Origin: Nitrospirota bacterium
GTDB lineage: Bacteria; Nitrospirota; Thermodesulfovibrionia; Thermodesulfovibrionales; UBA6898
Direction of reading: 5' to 3'
DNA length: 64,000 nucleotides
Assembly (NCBI GenBank): GCA_024275975.1
Contig: JAJRYC010000017.1
Coordinates: 26,030-90,029 of the forward strand
Made by a program: the position numbers and the translations under genes. Below are positions 1 through 8,153 of this stretch, one piece after another (positions within the stretch are counted from its first letter, which is position 1; every line of letters begins with the position of its first letter). The notes below the pieces were generated by a model. It ran no database searches and was not told the origin of the DNA. It saw nothing but the letters and a program-made list of their open reading frames with translations.

Positions 1-1366
1 CAATCAGGCCCAGCAAGGTATTAAGAGGTTTGTTCGGTTTGACCGGAAACTCGGGCATTGCTGCTTTTTCTACAACCCATACATCCACGGTGCGGATATC
101 CTGGGTAATATTATGCTCCTTGATTTTCCTGATAATCACATCAAAAAGCTGTTTGTTGGTCTCAACCTCCCTCTTTAATGCATTGTACTGTATGAATTTC
201 TGGTTGAGCTCCAGTGTCTCGGTTTTGGTCCTATCCGCCATTTTACGGAAGTTTTCCTCGTTGGCCCTGGCCAGCGCATATCTGTTTTTTATCGTCTCGA
301 TAACTCTCCTGATCTCCTCCGTCTTTTTTTCGTTTAATATCTTGAGGTCTCCCATTGCCGTTATCATGACGGGATGTTTCCGGCCAAATTTCTTTGACAT
401 TTCAATGATATTCTGTTCAGCCTTCAGTATCTGCATCCTTAGCTCCTGGACTGTCGGGTCGGAAGCGACCGCAGGGATGGTCCCGACATTTTCGAGGTCC
501 AGAGACATCTCTTTTACAGTGGTATAAAGCGTTTCCATCTCTTTCCTGTCCGTTTCAGCCCTGGCGATTTTAGAGGCGACTTCCGAGAGTTTCTCGGGCA
601 CCAATGCGAGCCTGTTCTCAAGGGTGACGATATCGTTGCGCTCCATATATTTCTGTAATGCGTTCTCCGACTCTGCGAGTCTCGCCCTCTCTTTGTCGGC
701 CTTCTCCGTCAGCCAGCTGATCGCGTGTCTGGAAGTGCTTATATTCATCTCAAGGATATCATCCATGTATGCCTTTGTCACTGAATTTACGATCAATGTG
801 GCGAATTCGGGATTAGTGGACCTATAGCTGATATTGACAAGCGTGCTGTTTTTTATTGGGTTTATTGTGATTGAACCGCTTATCATCCGCGCAAGCCGGT
901 CGGAAGCAGACACGGTTTCATCCGATTTAATCTCCCCTCTGTTTCCGGTGTCCGGCTCCGGTTTCGAGATTCCCGTTACGTTTAAAATCACGGAAAATAT
1001 TTTCCTGAACCATCCGACTGTTCCCTGAATTATACCGGGACTCTTACTTTTGTTCGGGAACCAGGTCTCTTCCTTTGTGTCGAGAGAAAGCAGGTTGACG
1101 ACCCTCTCCGCGACAGAACGGCTTTTTATGAGTTGATATTGTGTATTATAGAAATCAGGGTCATAAGGGACATAATAAAAATCCGCCAGATTACTGGGCT
1201 TGGGTTTCTGTATCAGCACCTTTGTCGTCGCCTCGTAAACCGGTGTGGTCGAAAACGTTGCTATTACGGTAATGACAAATAACGCTATGAATATAGTAAA
1301 AAAGGTGTACCTTCTTTTAACTATTACCCTGTAATATTCTCTTAGATGGATCTCTCTTTCTTCCAT
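1..1366 (-). CDS. Wzz/GumC-type polysaccharide chain-length determinant, cut by the left window edge
   Basis: The reading frame is open from an ATG at 1366 to base 1, so the C-terminal end lies outside the window. A short cytoplasmic N-terminus is followed by a hydrophobic segment at about residues 22-42. Next comes the typical Wzz start (TPVYEATTKVLIQKPKP), then a long polar stretch rich in heptad-like Leu, Glu and Lys expected to be a periplasmic coiled coil. The last visible residues (PVKPNKPLNTLLGLI) match the Pro-rich motif just before the second membrane helix in this family. Wzz proteins set chain length of exported polysaccharide in the inner membrane. It starts 3 bp after the SLBB exporter gene, so the two are surely co-transcribed. 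Confidence 0.9.
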   Translation of the reverse strand, partial: MEEREIHLREYYRVIVKRRYTFFTIFIALFVITVIATFSTTPVYEATTKVLIQKPKPSNLADFYYVPYDPDFYNTQYQLIKSRSVAERVVNLLSLDTKEETWFPNKSKSPGIIQGTVGWFRKIFSVILNVTGISKPEPDTGNRGEIKSDETVSASDRLARMISGSITINPIKNSTLVNISYRSTNPEFATLIVNSVTKAYMDDILEMNISTSRHAISWLTEKADKERARLAESENALQKYMERNDIVTLENRLALVPEKLSEVASKIARAETDRKEMETLYTTVKEMSLDLENVGTIPAVASDPTVQELRMQILKAEQNIIEMSKKFGRKHPVMITAMGDLKILNEKKTEEIRRVIETIKNRYALARANEENFRKMADRTKTETLELNQKFIQYNALKREVETNKQLFDVIIRKIKEHNITQDIRTVDVWVVEKAAMPEFPVKPNKPLNTLLGLI

Positions 1367-1369
1367 GTA

Positions 1370-2161
1370 TCAGAAGAAACTTTCGGGGACGATGATAATG
1401 TCCTCGGGAAGGACCGGCTCATCCATTTTTGCCCTTTTGATAATTTCTTCCTTCCCCTCTGTCTTTCTCAGGATTTTGACCCTTCCCCTTGATGCCGTAT
1501 CTGTAAATCCGCCTGCCTTTGTAATGGACTTGATAACGGTTGAGCCTGCCTCATATCTGTACGCGTCAGGCTTCTTCACCTCCCCTGTAACATAAAACAG
1601 GCCGGCCTTCCCGATATAGATGTTATCACCGTCCATTATCGGCACATCCAGTGACGTGTCCCCGTCTTCTATGAGCCTTTTTAGATCGATAACTATTTTG
1701 TTTCCATTACCGCCGGGCTGTCCGGCCCTTCTTTTTATTACCGCTTTATCTCCAGCTTCTTTTGTTAAGCCGCCCGCTTTTGAAAGGAACTCCAGAAATG
1801 TTGTTTCTCCATGAAGTTCGTAAATACCGGGATTTTTTATCTGTCCCATGATGACGGTCTTTTTGCTCCTGAACTCTTCAATGAATACAGCCACGTGGGG
1901 GTTGACGATGTATCCATCGGCAAGAAGATCCGACATCTTCCGGGAAATCTGGGCCGCCGTCATCCCCGCCACATCTATATTGCCTATCAGCGGAAAATTA
2001 ATTACACCGTTGCTGCTGATCCTTGCGGTTGTGTCAAGATCAGGATTGTCATAAACAGTTATTTTCAATATGTCATCTTTGCCCACAATATAATCCCCGG
2101 CATATGGAGTCTGGACCATCAACAGAATCAGTCCGATTATTAATGAAAAATATTTGCTCAT
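1370..2161 (-). CDS. SLBB-domain polysaccharide export protein (Wza/EpsE-like)
   Basis: The 263-residue protein has an N-terminal signal peptide ending near TPYAG. A Poly_export domain (starting YIVGKDDILKITVYDNP) follows, and then two SLBB-like segments, with IMGQIKNPGIYELHG at about residues 104-118 and FYVTGEVKKPDAYRYEAGS near residue 190. No lipobox cysteine is visible, so this is a soluble or barrel-anchored periplasmic form and not a classical lipoprotein Wza. The family forms the periplasmic or outer-membrane part of the exopolysaccharide export channel and works with the Wzz protein encoded just downstream. It is also the type found in exosortase-associated EPS loci. Confidence 0.92.
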   Translation of the reverse strand: MSKYFSLIIGLILLMVQTPYAGDYIVGKDDILKITVYDNPDLDTTARISSNGVINFPLIGNIDVAGMTAAQISRKMSDLLADGYIVNPHVAVFIEEFRSKKTVIMGQIKNPGIYELHGETTFLEFLSKAGGLTKEAGDKAVIKRRAGQPGGNGNKIVIDLKRLIEDGDTSLDVPIMDGDNIYIGKAGLFYVTGEVKKPDAYRYEAGSTVIKSITKAGGFTDTASRGRVKILRKTEGKEEIIKRAKMDEPVLPEDIIIVPESFF

Positions 2162-2270
2162 TCCAGGTATTCCCCCATAGCCATTAAACTCTAAATCTCT
2201 TCCCTATGTCAAGACAAAAATGTTAGTAAATTTAAAAGCTTTTCAGCAGTAGAAATGGAGATCGGAAAGA

Positions 2271-3635
2271 TTAAAACGATGCCTTGATGCTGAAAAGTAT
2301 TGTATTGCCTGAATAGCTGAAATCAGAAAAATTCGAGTCTCTCTTTGTATGCGTATATACTATGCTGTTTTCAACCCGTTCCCTGAACTTATACTGAAAT
2401 CCAAGTGACGATTTATACGTGTTATCTTCTCTTTCGTCAGTCTCGCCGCCGAGTGTCAGATCACCCTTGTATTTATCATCGGTGTATGAAAGCTTAACGA
2501 AACCCATGGTCCTGGCGGTCAGCATCTGTTGATATTCCATCCCGGTCCCGCTGGTGAGCATAAATAGCGATGTCTCCATGCTGGTCTCCCTGGTTTTCCT
2601 TACCGCAGTGAATTTTATGGATGTTTTTGGCGTGAATTTATGTTTGATCTGCGTCTCGAAGAGAAAATTTCCGGTTTTTTTCGGGGATCCGATAAAGTTT
2701 TTCCTACCATAGCCCGCCTTTAATGTCCCCTTTGATTTGGCTGTAATGTCCCATTTAAGACCACCCCAGAAGTGGTGCTCCCTGCTGTTCAGCACGCTAT
2801 TGTCGGGATAATTAATATCGATAAAGTCATATTCCGCGAACAACGCGGTCTTCGGGCTGAATTTATAAAAAAGATGTGATATGAAAGCATTGTCACTACG
2901 GTCTCTGAACATATTTCTCTGTGCGTCATAGTCGAGCATAAAGTTGGAGTAATCGATGCCCAGCCGGAGTTTTCTCCCTATATCATAGGATATTGCCGCA
3001 TTAAATGAGTTACTCCTGAATTTGTCCACCGCATCCGCTTCCGTCGTCGAAACACCCGCCTCTCTTTCTACATAAGATATGGTGAACTGGTTGATGAGAT
3101 CAATATCTATAATACGGCTGTTATATGAAATTCTGCTATAAAGTTTATGGCTGTCGGTGTTTCCGGATGGAGATATTCCTGAATGAGACGGGATGTCGGC
3201 CCTGTACACCAAATATGCCTGATAGCGTCTTAAAATCTTATTATCGAACCTGCTGAACAGGCTGCCGCCTGGAGAACGTGTTGATATGTCTTGAAATGCC
3301 GGAGGTTTTTGCCTGATACCCGGCAGCGCAAGCCATATCTTTGGCGAAAAAACAGTAGTGAAGCTGCTTTTCCTGTTGTCACTTGTGTTAAAGGCGTTGT
3401 CCGTATATATCCCCGTAATCATAAGAGAGGCATGAAGGTAGCCGCGTTTTCTCCCGAATAGTTCCCGGGCGGTCCATTTCGCCCCTGACATAGTCGCATC
3501 TTCACCTTCGTCGGGATTGTGTTGAACATTCCCGTCCCCAGGAGAGATTGTCCCCGGCCCGGGAAATACTTCGGCGGAAATCCCGTTCCAGGGGAAGAGA
3601 AAACAGATAATAATAATATATAGAATTTTCTTCAT
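2271..3635 (-). CDS. Outer-membrane beta-barrel protein of the EPS locus
   Basis: The 454-residue protein has a signal peptide (hydrophobic core IIIICFLFPW, cleavage near GISAE). From about residue 150 it shows many alternating aromatic/polar strands typical of a beta barrel, and it ends in Phe (SIKASF) as barrel substrates of the BAM complex do. Its position directly upstream of the SLBB and Wzz genes matches the uncharacterised barrel proteins of exosortase/EPS loci. The likely role is a secretin-like or accessory barrel for polysaccharide export. Identification rests on architecture and context; no enzyme motif is seen. The first 90 residues are low in structure and Pro/Gly-rich. Confidence 0.75.
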   Translation of the reverse strand: MKKILYIIIICFLFPWNGISAEVFPGPGTISPGDGNVQHNPDEGEDATMSGAKWTARELFGRKRGYLHASLMITGIYTDNAFNTSDNRKSSFTTVFSPKIWLALPGIRQKPPAFQDISTRSPGGSLFSRFDNKILRRYQAYLVYRADIPSHSGISPSGNTDSHKLYSRISYNSRIIDIDLINQFTISYVEREAGVSTTEADAVDKFRSNSFNAAISYDIGRKLRLGIDYSNFMLDYDAQRNMFRDRSDNAFISHLFYKFSPKTALFAEYDFIDINYPDNSVLNSREHHFWGGLKWDITAKSKGTLKAGYGRKNFIGSPKKTGNFLFETQIKHKFTPKTSIKFTAVRKTRETSMETSLFMLTSGTGMEYQQMLTARTMGFVKLSYTDDKYKGDLTLGGETDEREDNTYKSSLGFQYKFRERVENSIVYTHTKRDSNFSDFSYSGNTILFSIKASF

Positions 3636-3720
3636 AATTGAACTGTCTTGTATTTGTCCTGTTTAATTTATGAAAACCTTCTGATATCCATGGATATTTT
3701 CTAACTATTCCGATCTGATG

Positions 3721-4758
3721 TCAAGAAAATTGGTGTAAAGTTGATGCCGATGCTGGATCCAGACACCTGGACATGACGATATTACGGCGTTCTCCCATGC
3801 CTTCCTCCTCTTCGGTGTGAGTATCCGGCGCCGGAATTGAAAACCGCTGGAAGCCCCATTTTTGATAAAGATTCAAGGCCGCGTTGTTATCTTCGGAGAC
3901 CATGAGGTTTATCCTGTCCGCGCCCCCGGCGACGGCTTTTGCCAGTGCCGCATGCATCAACATATCTCCTATGCCGGAGCCGCGGTGACGCGCGCGCACC
4001 AGCAGCCCGAAGAGCCACCAGCCGGGGTGACTGAGATTATTTTTCGGGAACCTTCTGATGACCACCGCGCCGGCGATCTTTTCTCCCAGGGTAGCGACTA
4101 GGGTATATTCACTATCGTCCGCGCCTTTGATCTTCAGGCCGAAACTCCTGATATGTTCTTCCAGATCCATGAATCGCACGTAGCCATACAACTTATATAT
4201 GTCGGAGGCGTCGTCCTCGCCGGCAAGGCGGCAGCCGACTTTTCCGCCGAGCAGTTTACCGAAAAGAATACGGTAGGATTTCAGTGACTGCATCCCCCGC
4301 AGCAACCCGGCGGCGGCCTGCTTTAACGGCCATGTAAACGCCGGCGGCTGGACGTACGTCCATAAGAGTATCGCCAGCCGCTGGAGCCGCCTCTCATGCT
4401 GAATTATTCGTGTTCCACGTTGAATTCCGGCCACCCTGCCCAGTATCCGGTCTTCCATTACATACTCGTCTCGTCCGGCTGACGCGTCCCCGCGCAATAT
4501 GAGCATTGTCCGGTCGTTTATCATGGTCCTGCCGATAAAACGGTGCGCCGCCAGGCTTTTGCCGGAGGACCGGTAAAAGGCCACATCCCCTGTATTAAGC
4601 TCTGAAGCCCGGACGGGTTCCACAGTGAGGATGTCGCCGTCACGGATAAATGGATACATGCTGGAGCCCCTGGCTTTAAAGGAGAAACTGCCGTTCCGTG
4701 AGAGCACCCCTGTGGATATGGCGGCAAAATCTTCCTGTCCCAGGATCACTTTACGCAT
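3721..4758 (-). CDS. S24/S26-type signal-peptidase-like domain fused to a GNAT acetyltransferase
   Basis: The 345-residue protein is a two-domain fusion. Residues ~20-125 resemble the S26 signal peptidase/S24 fold: GSSMYPFIRDGD carries the nucleophile-type Ser before Met-Tyr-Pro, and AAHRFIGR supplies a His where bacterial SPase I has Lys, as in ER-type Ser/His enzymes. A linker with a hydrophobic stretch follows. Residues ~180-330 are a GNAT domain with RARHRGSGIGDMLM (acetyl-CoA loop) and VSEDNNAALNLYQKWGF. The start overlaps the end of the HPr-kinase-like gene by 13 bp, so it belongs to the peptide-modification operon. Inference: the peptidase half may remove the leader of the precursor at 5666-5842, and the GNAT half may acetylate the product or a sugar. 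Domain calls are firm; substrate is unknown. Confidence 0.82.
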   Translation of the reverse strand: MRKVILGQEDFAAISTGVLSRNGSFSFKARGSSMYPFIRDGDILTVEPVRASELNTGDVAFYRSSGKSLAAHRFIGRTMINDRTMLILRGDASAGRDEYVMEDRILGRVAGIQRGTRIIQHERRLQRLAILLWTYVQPPAFTWPLKQAAAGLLRGMQSLKSYRILFGKLLGGKVGCRLAGEDDASDIYKLYGYVRFMDLEEHIRSFGLKIKGADDSEYTLVATLGEKIAGAVVIRRFPKNNLSHPGWWLFGLLVRARHRGSGIGDMLMHAALAKAVAGGADRINLMVSEDNNAALNLYQKWGFQRFSIPAPDTHTEEEEGMGERRNIVMSRCLDPASASTLHQFS

Positions 4759-5615
4759 CGGACAAAATCCACCACATTTATGTCAGGCGCAAACCCCAGC
4801 TCAAAGCAGGGAATCGTTGTAACGAGCTGCGCGCAGAAGTCGAGCGTAAAACGCATTCCATCGGCATCCCATAATGTAGGGAAGCAGCGGGCCAGCAGCA
4901 TTGTTGAAGCTGACGCGCCTTCTTTCAGCTCGGCGGTATTGGCCGCTGCATGACGGAGGAATAATATCTTTTCGAGGGGCACTCCATTGGGAGATGTCCC
5001 GCTGTAGTCCCCGTGCCAGGGTGTGCCGTACATCCAGAAGCGGTTGTCGCGCCATCGCAGGACGATCCTGTCATCATTCAGAATCAGCGCCCGGTCCTTG
5101 AATATCCGGGCGATGGTAGACTTGCCGTGCGTGGAATTCCCGGCAAAGAGGTAGCCGCGACCATTGTCTTCAACCCCGCAGGCATGCACCAGCAGCCCTT
5201 TGCCCTGGGCCAGAAGGCAGATCATCAGCAGTTCCGAAAGCGGAAACTCCAGCGGGTTTGGAAGGAGACCGTCGGACTGCTCTCCTGGAGCAGGATGGTT
5301 GAAATAGACCCGGCCCTGCCGGAAACCGGCGTCAAAGACCCCGATGCGGTAAGGATGAGGCCCCATGATCGGCGACCTCAGGACAAAAAAATTCTCTTCC
5401 CCCCGATGGTAAAGACTCCAGATACTCCCGGAGTCGAAGACCTTGCCCCCTTCTCCCGGAATATTCAGGGGAATGCCGTCATAATCGGCATGGATGGTTA
5501 TATCGGGCTTGCCGCCGCAGAGGAAATCCCGGTAGGCATCCTCGATCCGGATGTCCCCGGTCTGCCGGTCGCTCGTTATGGCAAATACAATGTCAGCGAT
5601 TCTGAATGATGTCAT
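4746..5615 (-). CDS. HPr-kinase/phosphorylase-like (HprK-related) protein of a PqqD/radical SAM cluster
   Basis: The start is taken as ATG at 5615; an in-frame TTG at 5630 is possible, and neither has a clear ribosome binding site. The roughly 289-residue protein has the C-terminal fold signature of HPr kinase: FAGNSTHGKST (P-loop) near residue 160, preceded by GKGLLVHACGV, and followed by ALILNDDRIVL, where HprK proteins carry paired acids. The N-terminal HPr-binding half of true HprK is absent, and no HPr or PTS gene is near, so it is not a carbon-catabolite regulator. Homologues recur next to PqqD and radical SAM genes. HprK-like enzymes in lasso-peptide clusters phosphorylate a peptide Ser, which suggests, as inference only, a peptide-tailoring role here. 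Confidence 0.82.
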   Translation of the reverse strand: MTSFRIADIVFAITSDRQTGDIRIEDAYRDFLCGGKPDITIHADYDGIPLNIPGEGGKVFDSGSIWSLYHRGEENFFVLRSPIMGPHPYRIGVFDAGFRQGRVYFNHPAPGEQSDGLLPNPLEFPLSELLMICLLAQGKGLLVHACGVEDNGRGYLFAGNSTHGKSTIARIFKDRALILNDDRIVLRWRDNRFWMYGTPWHGDYSGTSPNGVPLEKILFLRHAAANTAELKEGASASTMLLARCFPTLWDADGMRFTLDFCAQLVTTIPCFELGFAPDINVVDFVRCVK

Positions 5616-5665
5616 GACGTGGTCGCTCAATTTTTTATCATTATTCTGTCCTGTTATTTATTCCA

Positions 5666-5842
5666 TCAAGATCCTACAGAACTGCAAGTACCCTGTCCAG
5701 TGCATGTAGTCTTTGGGCCGGTGAAGCCGCCGGTAGTCTTACAGTTGCCCAACACTGCTTCTTCGGCGATAAGCCTCACCTGTTCTATCTTCGGCCTTTT
5801 ATACGGCCGCCTGCTCTTCTCTGTTTCGGTTGTTTTTTTCAT
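5666..5842 (-). CDS. Candidate ribosomally made, post-translationally modified peptide precursor (58 residues, 3 Cys)
   Basis: The start is ATG at 5842: GGAGGA lies 5-6 nt upstream, and a second ATG at 5845 is too close to it. The 58-residue peptide has a Lys/Arg/Glu-rich N-terminal half, a leader-like amphipathic motif KIEQVRLIAEEAVLGNCK at residues 18-35, and a small Gly/Thr/Ser-rich tail with Cys34, Cys47 and Cys53, ending in Gly-Ser. This fits a leader-core organisation. It lies between the PqqD/radical SAM pair and the HprK-like gene, and its first 44 bp overlap the radical SAM gene out of frame, so translation is probably coupled. No homology search was possible; assignment as the substrate is by size, composition and context. 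Confidence 0.75.
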   Translation of the reverse strand: MKKTTETEKSRRPYKRPKIEQVRLIAEEAVLGNCKTTGGFTGPKTTCTGQGTCSSVGS

Positions 5843-6941
5843 CATTTCCTCCGGTTTTATTCTTAAATCCAAATGCTGTTGCACGCAGGTGGGCGATTTG
5901 GCAGAGGTACTCCACCGGCGTCTCCTGGTCTCCGTTCTCCATCAGTGCCCAGCCGGGGCACTGCCCGCAGAGAGAGATTAATTCACAGTTTTCGCATGGC
6001 GTCTTCCTTGTCCTCCGCTGCATCCGCACCCGCGGCATCAGGTTTTGCCATCCATCGTGGAACGTTCCATCCCGCAGGTCATGGGTGGGGACGCGGGCCA
6101 TCATGCATGCGCTCATCCGTCCGTAAGGGTCGATATGAAAGGTTTCAACTCCCGCGCCGCACTGGTATAAAAATTCTGGCCTTGAAGGTGCTCCCAGAAA
6201 CCTGTCACAGAACTCACGCCATCCCTCCAGCCGCTTTTCGTCGGCAAGGTCCAGGGCCACCGCCTCCTGGGCGGGTATTCTGAGCTCGGCGGTACTCCGT
6301 CCACCGTCGGTCCGCAGGTTCAGTACCGGATCAAACCTGAAATCCAGGCCAAGCCCCTCGGCAAAGGCCTTCATCTCCCAGATCTCATGCTTGTTCAATG
6401 TTAGCACCATAGCCTTTAACTTAAGGGGAAGGTTGCGCTCCATCAGCAGGTCGATCCCCCGCATGCATGCATCATATGAGCCGGGGATGCCGGTCACCCG
6501 CTCGTAGGTCTCTTGCGTCTGGCCGTACAGGGAGATCTCCAGAACGAACGGCTGCCATTCAGCGAGGTGGTCCGCGATAGCAGGTGTGATGGTTGTTCCG
6601 TTGGTAAAGATGGTGACTAGTAACCCTTTTTTCTTTGCGTAGGTGTATATGTCGGTGAAATCAGGGCGTATAAAGGACTCGCCTCCTGTCATCAGCAGCC
6701 AGAGACAGCCTTCATCAACAATCTGGTCCAGGAGGTTGCATATTTCTCTGGAACTCAGTTCTCTTTCCCTGGCGTCCCGGTCTCCGGCGGGCAGGTTTAT
6801 GTAACAGTGAGCGCAGCGAAGATTGCACCGGGCGGTAACTTCGATGCTGCCTGTGAGAGGGATGTTCCGGCCCCCGCATCTGTTATGCAGGCGCTTGCTG
6901 AAGTCAGCATAGCCTGTGACGGGAATATGCTGGCAATCCAT
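5799..6941 (-). CDS. Radical SAM/SPASM peptide-modifying enzyme
   Basis: The 380-residue protein has the radical SAM cluster motif CNLRCAHC (Cys39, Cys43, Cys46) and the SAM-binding stretch LLMTGGESFIRPDF. The SPASM C-terminal Cys array (YQCGAG, SACMMA, PCENCELISLCGQCPG, EYLCQ) binds auxiliary Fe-S clusters. Enzymes of this kind (PqqE, MftC, sactipeptide maturases) install C-C or thioether links in peptides. It starts 1 bp after the PqqD gene and overlaps the precursor gene, the classical arrangement of a maturase with its recognition protein and substrate. No stand-alone substrate-recognition domain is fused, so the neighbouring PqqD should supply that role. Chemistry (sactionine, ranthionine or C-C) cannot be told from sequence. 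Confidence 0.92.
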   Translation of the reverse strand: MDCQHIPVTGYADFSKRLHNRCGGRNIPLTGSIEVTARCNLRCAHCYINLPAGDRDARERELSSREICNLLDQIVDEGCLWLLMTGGESFIRPDFTDIYTYAKKKGLLVTIFTNGTTITPAIADHLAEWQPFVLEISLYGQTQETYERVTGIPGSYDACMRGIDLLMERNLPLKLKAMVLTLNKHEIWEMKAFAEGLGLDFRFDPVLNLRTDGGRSTAELRIPAQEAVALDLADEKRLEGWREFCDRFLGAPSRPEFLYQCGAGVETFHIDPYGRMSACMMARVPTHDLRDGTFHDGWQNLMPRVRMQRRTRKTPCENCELISLCGQCPGWALMENGDQETPVEYLCQIAHLRATAFGFKNKTGGNDEKNNRNREEQAAV

Positions 6942-6942
6942 C

Positions 6943-7242
6943 TTAAACAGTTTTCACAAAATTATATTTTTCCAGTTGCCGCAGAAATTCGATCAGATCG
7001 GCTTCCGCTTCTTCCCTGCTTACTTCAAACTCGCCGATGATCGCGTCCCTTATCTCAACAGCCTGTTTTTCGCCATCTATTAATTCCCATATGCGTCCGG
7101 CCGCTTCGTTCATCGAATAGATGCTTTCGATCTCTCCAGCCTTCTGTTTAATAGGCACCAGGATGAATTCACCGGCGATTTTTCTCGAAACAATTGATGG
7201 TTCCCTGGCAAATCGCAGGGAAAGATATTCAACACTATTCAT
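6943..7242 (-). CDS. PqqD-family peptide-binding protein (RiPP recognition element)
   Basis: The 99-residue protein matches the PqqD fold throughout. An N-terminal beta-rich half (LVPIKQKAGEIESIYSMNE) is followed by AAGRIWELIDGEKQAVEIRDAI and a C-terminal helix LIEFLRQLEKYNFVK. These proteins are winged-helix leader-binding chaperones that present a precursor to a radical SAM enzyme. It is the first gene of the tight block pqqD - radical SAM - precursor - HprK-like - peptidase/GNAT. No PQQ synthesis genes (pqqA, B, C, E) occur here, so this is not a PQQ operon. Confidence 0.9.
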   Translation of the reverse strand: MNSVEYLSLRFAREPSIVSRKIAGEFILVPIKQKAGEIESIYSMNEAAGRIWELIDGEKQAVEIRDAIIGEFEVSREEAEADLIEFLRQLEKYNFVKTV

Positions 7243-7280
7243 GGTCTAATAATAGCAAAATGATCTGATTAATAGTAGGT

Positions 7281-7757
7281 TCAAAATGATGCCGGGCTGA
7301 AATACCTGCCGCCATCGCTTCCGGCGGGTGGATCGATCTCCGCCTGCATCAGATCTTCTTCCTCATCAAGGTAGCCGAAATCCAGGCCCAAGCCTTCATA
7401 AATCCCGGTTATCCCGGCCGGTTCTGCTCCCGCATTCAGTGTGCATCTGGCAACCACATCGGAAGTGAGCCCGGCCTCTATTGCGCCTGTAATTATCAGC
7501 CGTAAATCCCCACCACCGTCAATAGCGCAACCGATGACATAACAGGCATCCCGGCCTGCCCTGATGTTGGTCCTGACAATTTTTTTTGCATCAAGACCGT
7601 CCTGTATGGATCTTTTAATAACATTGCATATTTCTTCCCGCCCTGTATTGTTCCGCGTCAAAACATCTTTTTTAACATTTTCTTTTGTAATGGCCGGATT
7701 GGCCGGAAGTATGATTGACAATGAGATAAAAAAGAATACAGCCAGATATTTATTCAT
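7281..7757 (-). CDS. Secreted protein of unknown function with helical repeats and Cys pairs
   Basis: The 158-residue protein has a clear signal peptide (hydrophobic FFFISLSIILP, cleavage near NPAIT). Residues ~38-118 consist of three similar helical units with a V(I/V)xxxIxxGxD rhythm (VIKRSIQDGLDAKKIV; VIGCAIDGGGDLRLI; GLTSDVVARCTLNAGA). They carry four Cys, which could form disulfides in the periplasm. A Gly/Asp/Glu-rich tail follows. It ends 38 bp before the PqqD gene, so it may be the first gene of the peptide operon or a separate unit. I do not recognise a named family, though similar small secreted proteins occur near EPS loci. Function unknown. Confidence 0.7.
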   Translation of the reverse strand: MNKYLAVFFFISLSIILPANPAITKENVKKDVLTRNNTGREEICNVIKRSIQDGLDAKKIVRTNIRAGRDACYVIGCAIDGGGDLRLIITGAIEAGLTSDVVARCTLNAGAEPAGITGIYEGLGLDFGYLDEEEDLMQAEIDPPAGSDGGRYFSPASF

Positions 7758-8153
7758 TGTATTGGCTCCTTATTCTGAGTTTAGATCATTATCTCAAAAC
7801 CGGCATGCCCTGTCAATAAATAAATTTGAATTGTCAATTAAGAATTAAAATTGGTCACCTTGAAGGTCTACCTATCAAGGTGACCACTACACTATTTACG
7901 GTGAAAGTCCAACATATTACGCATCACTTTATAGAGACGGTGAGGCTCATAAAGACTATATGAGGGGATATATAACAGACGATTTATTTTCATCGCATGT
8001 TATGGGGAGAGCAGACCGGATTATGTTAGAATATCCAGGGAGCAGCTACAGCTTTATTGACAATGGAAGAAAAAACAATAAATTCCTTTAAAAAACCCGG
8101 AAATTCTCCTGAACGGTTTATCCTGAAGGCCGCAAACCCGATCGCACCCGAAG
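7758..8153. other. Intergenic region between divergent units, with a hairpin and a possible gene relic
   Basis: This 396-bp gap separates the minus-strand secreted protein from the plus-strand glycosyltransferase. It contains a perfect 10-bp inverted repeat (7853-7862 with 7876-7885, 13-nt loop, arm GGTCACCTTG). A stop-free plus-strand frame runs from about 7864 to a TAA at 8089-8091. Its conceptual product is protein-like (for example TIYGESPTYYASLYRDGEA) but has no start codon or recognisable family, so it may be the 3' relic of a deleted gene. Promoters for both flanking units must lie here, but I see no convincing -35/-10 pair. Confidence 0.4.

Noticed and set aside
5013..5609. 198-codon plus-strand frame
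   Set aside because: It lies fully inside the HprK-like gene on the other strand, which has clear motifs; the plus frame has none.
6943..7242. PQQ biosynthesis operon
   Set aside because: PqqD-like protein is present but pqqA, pqqB and pqqC are absent, and the precursor lacks the Glu-x-x-x-Tyr core of PqqA.
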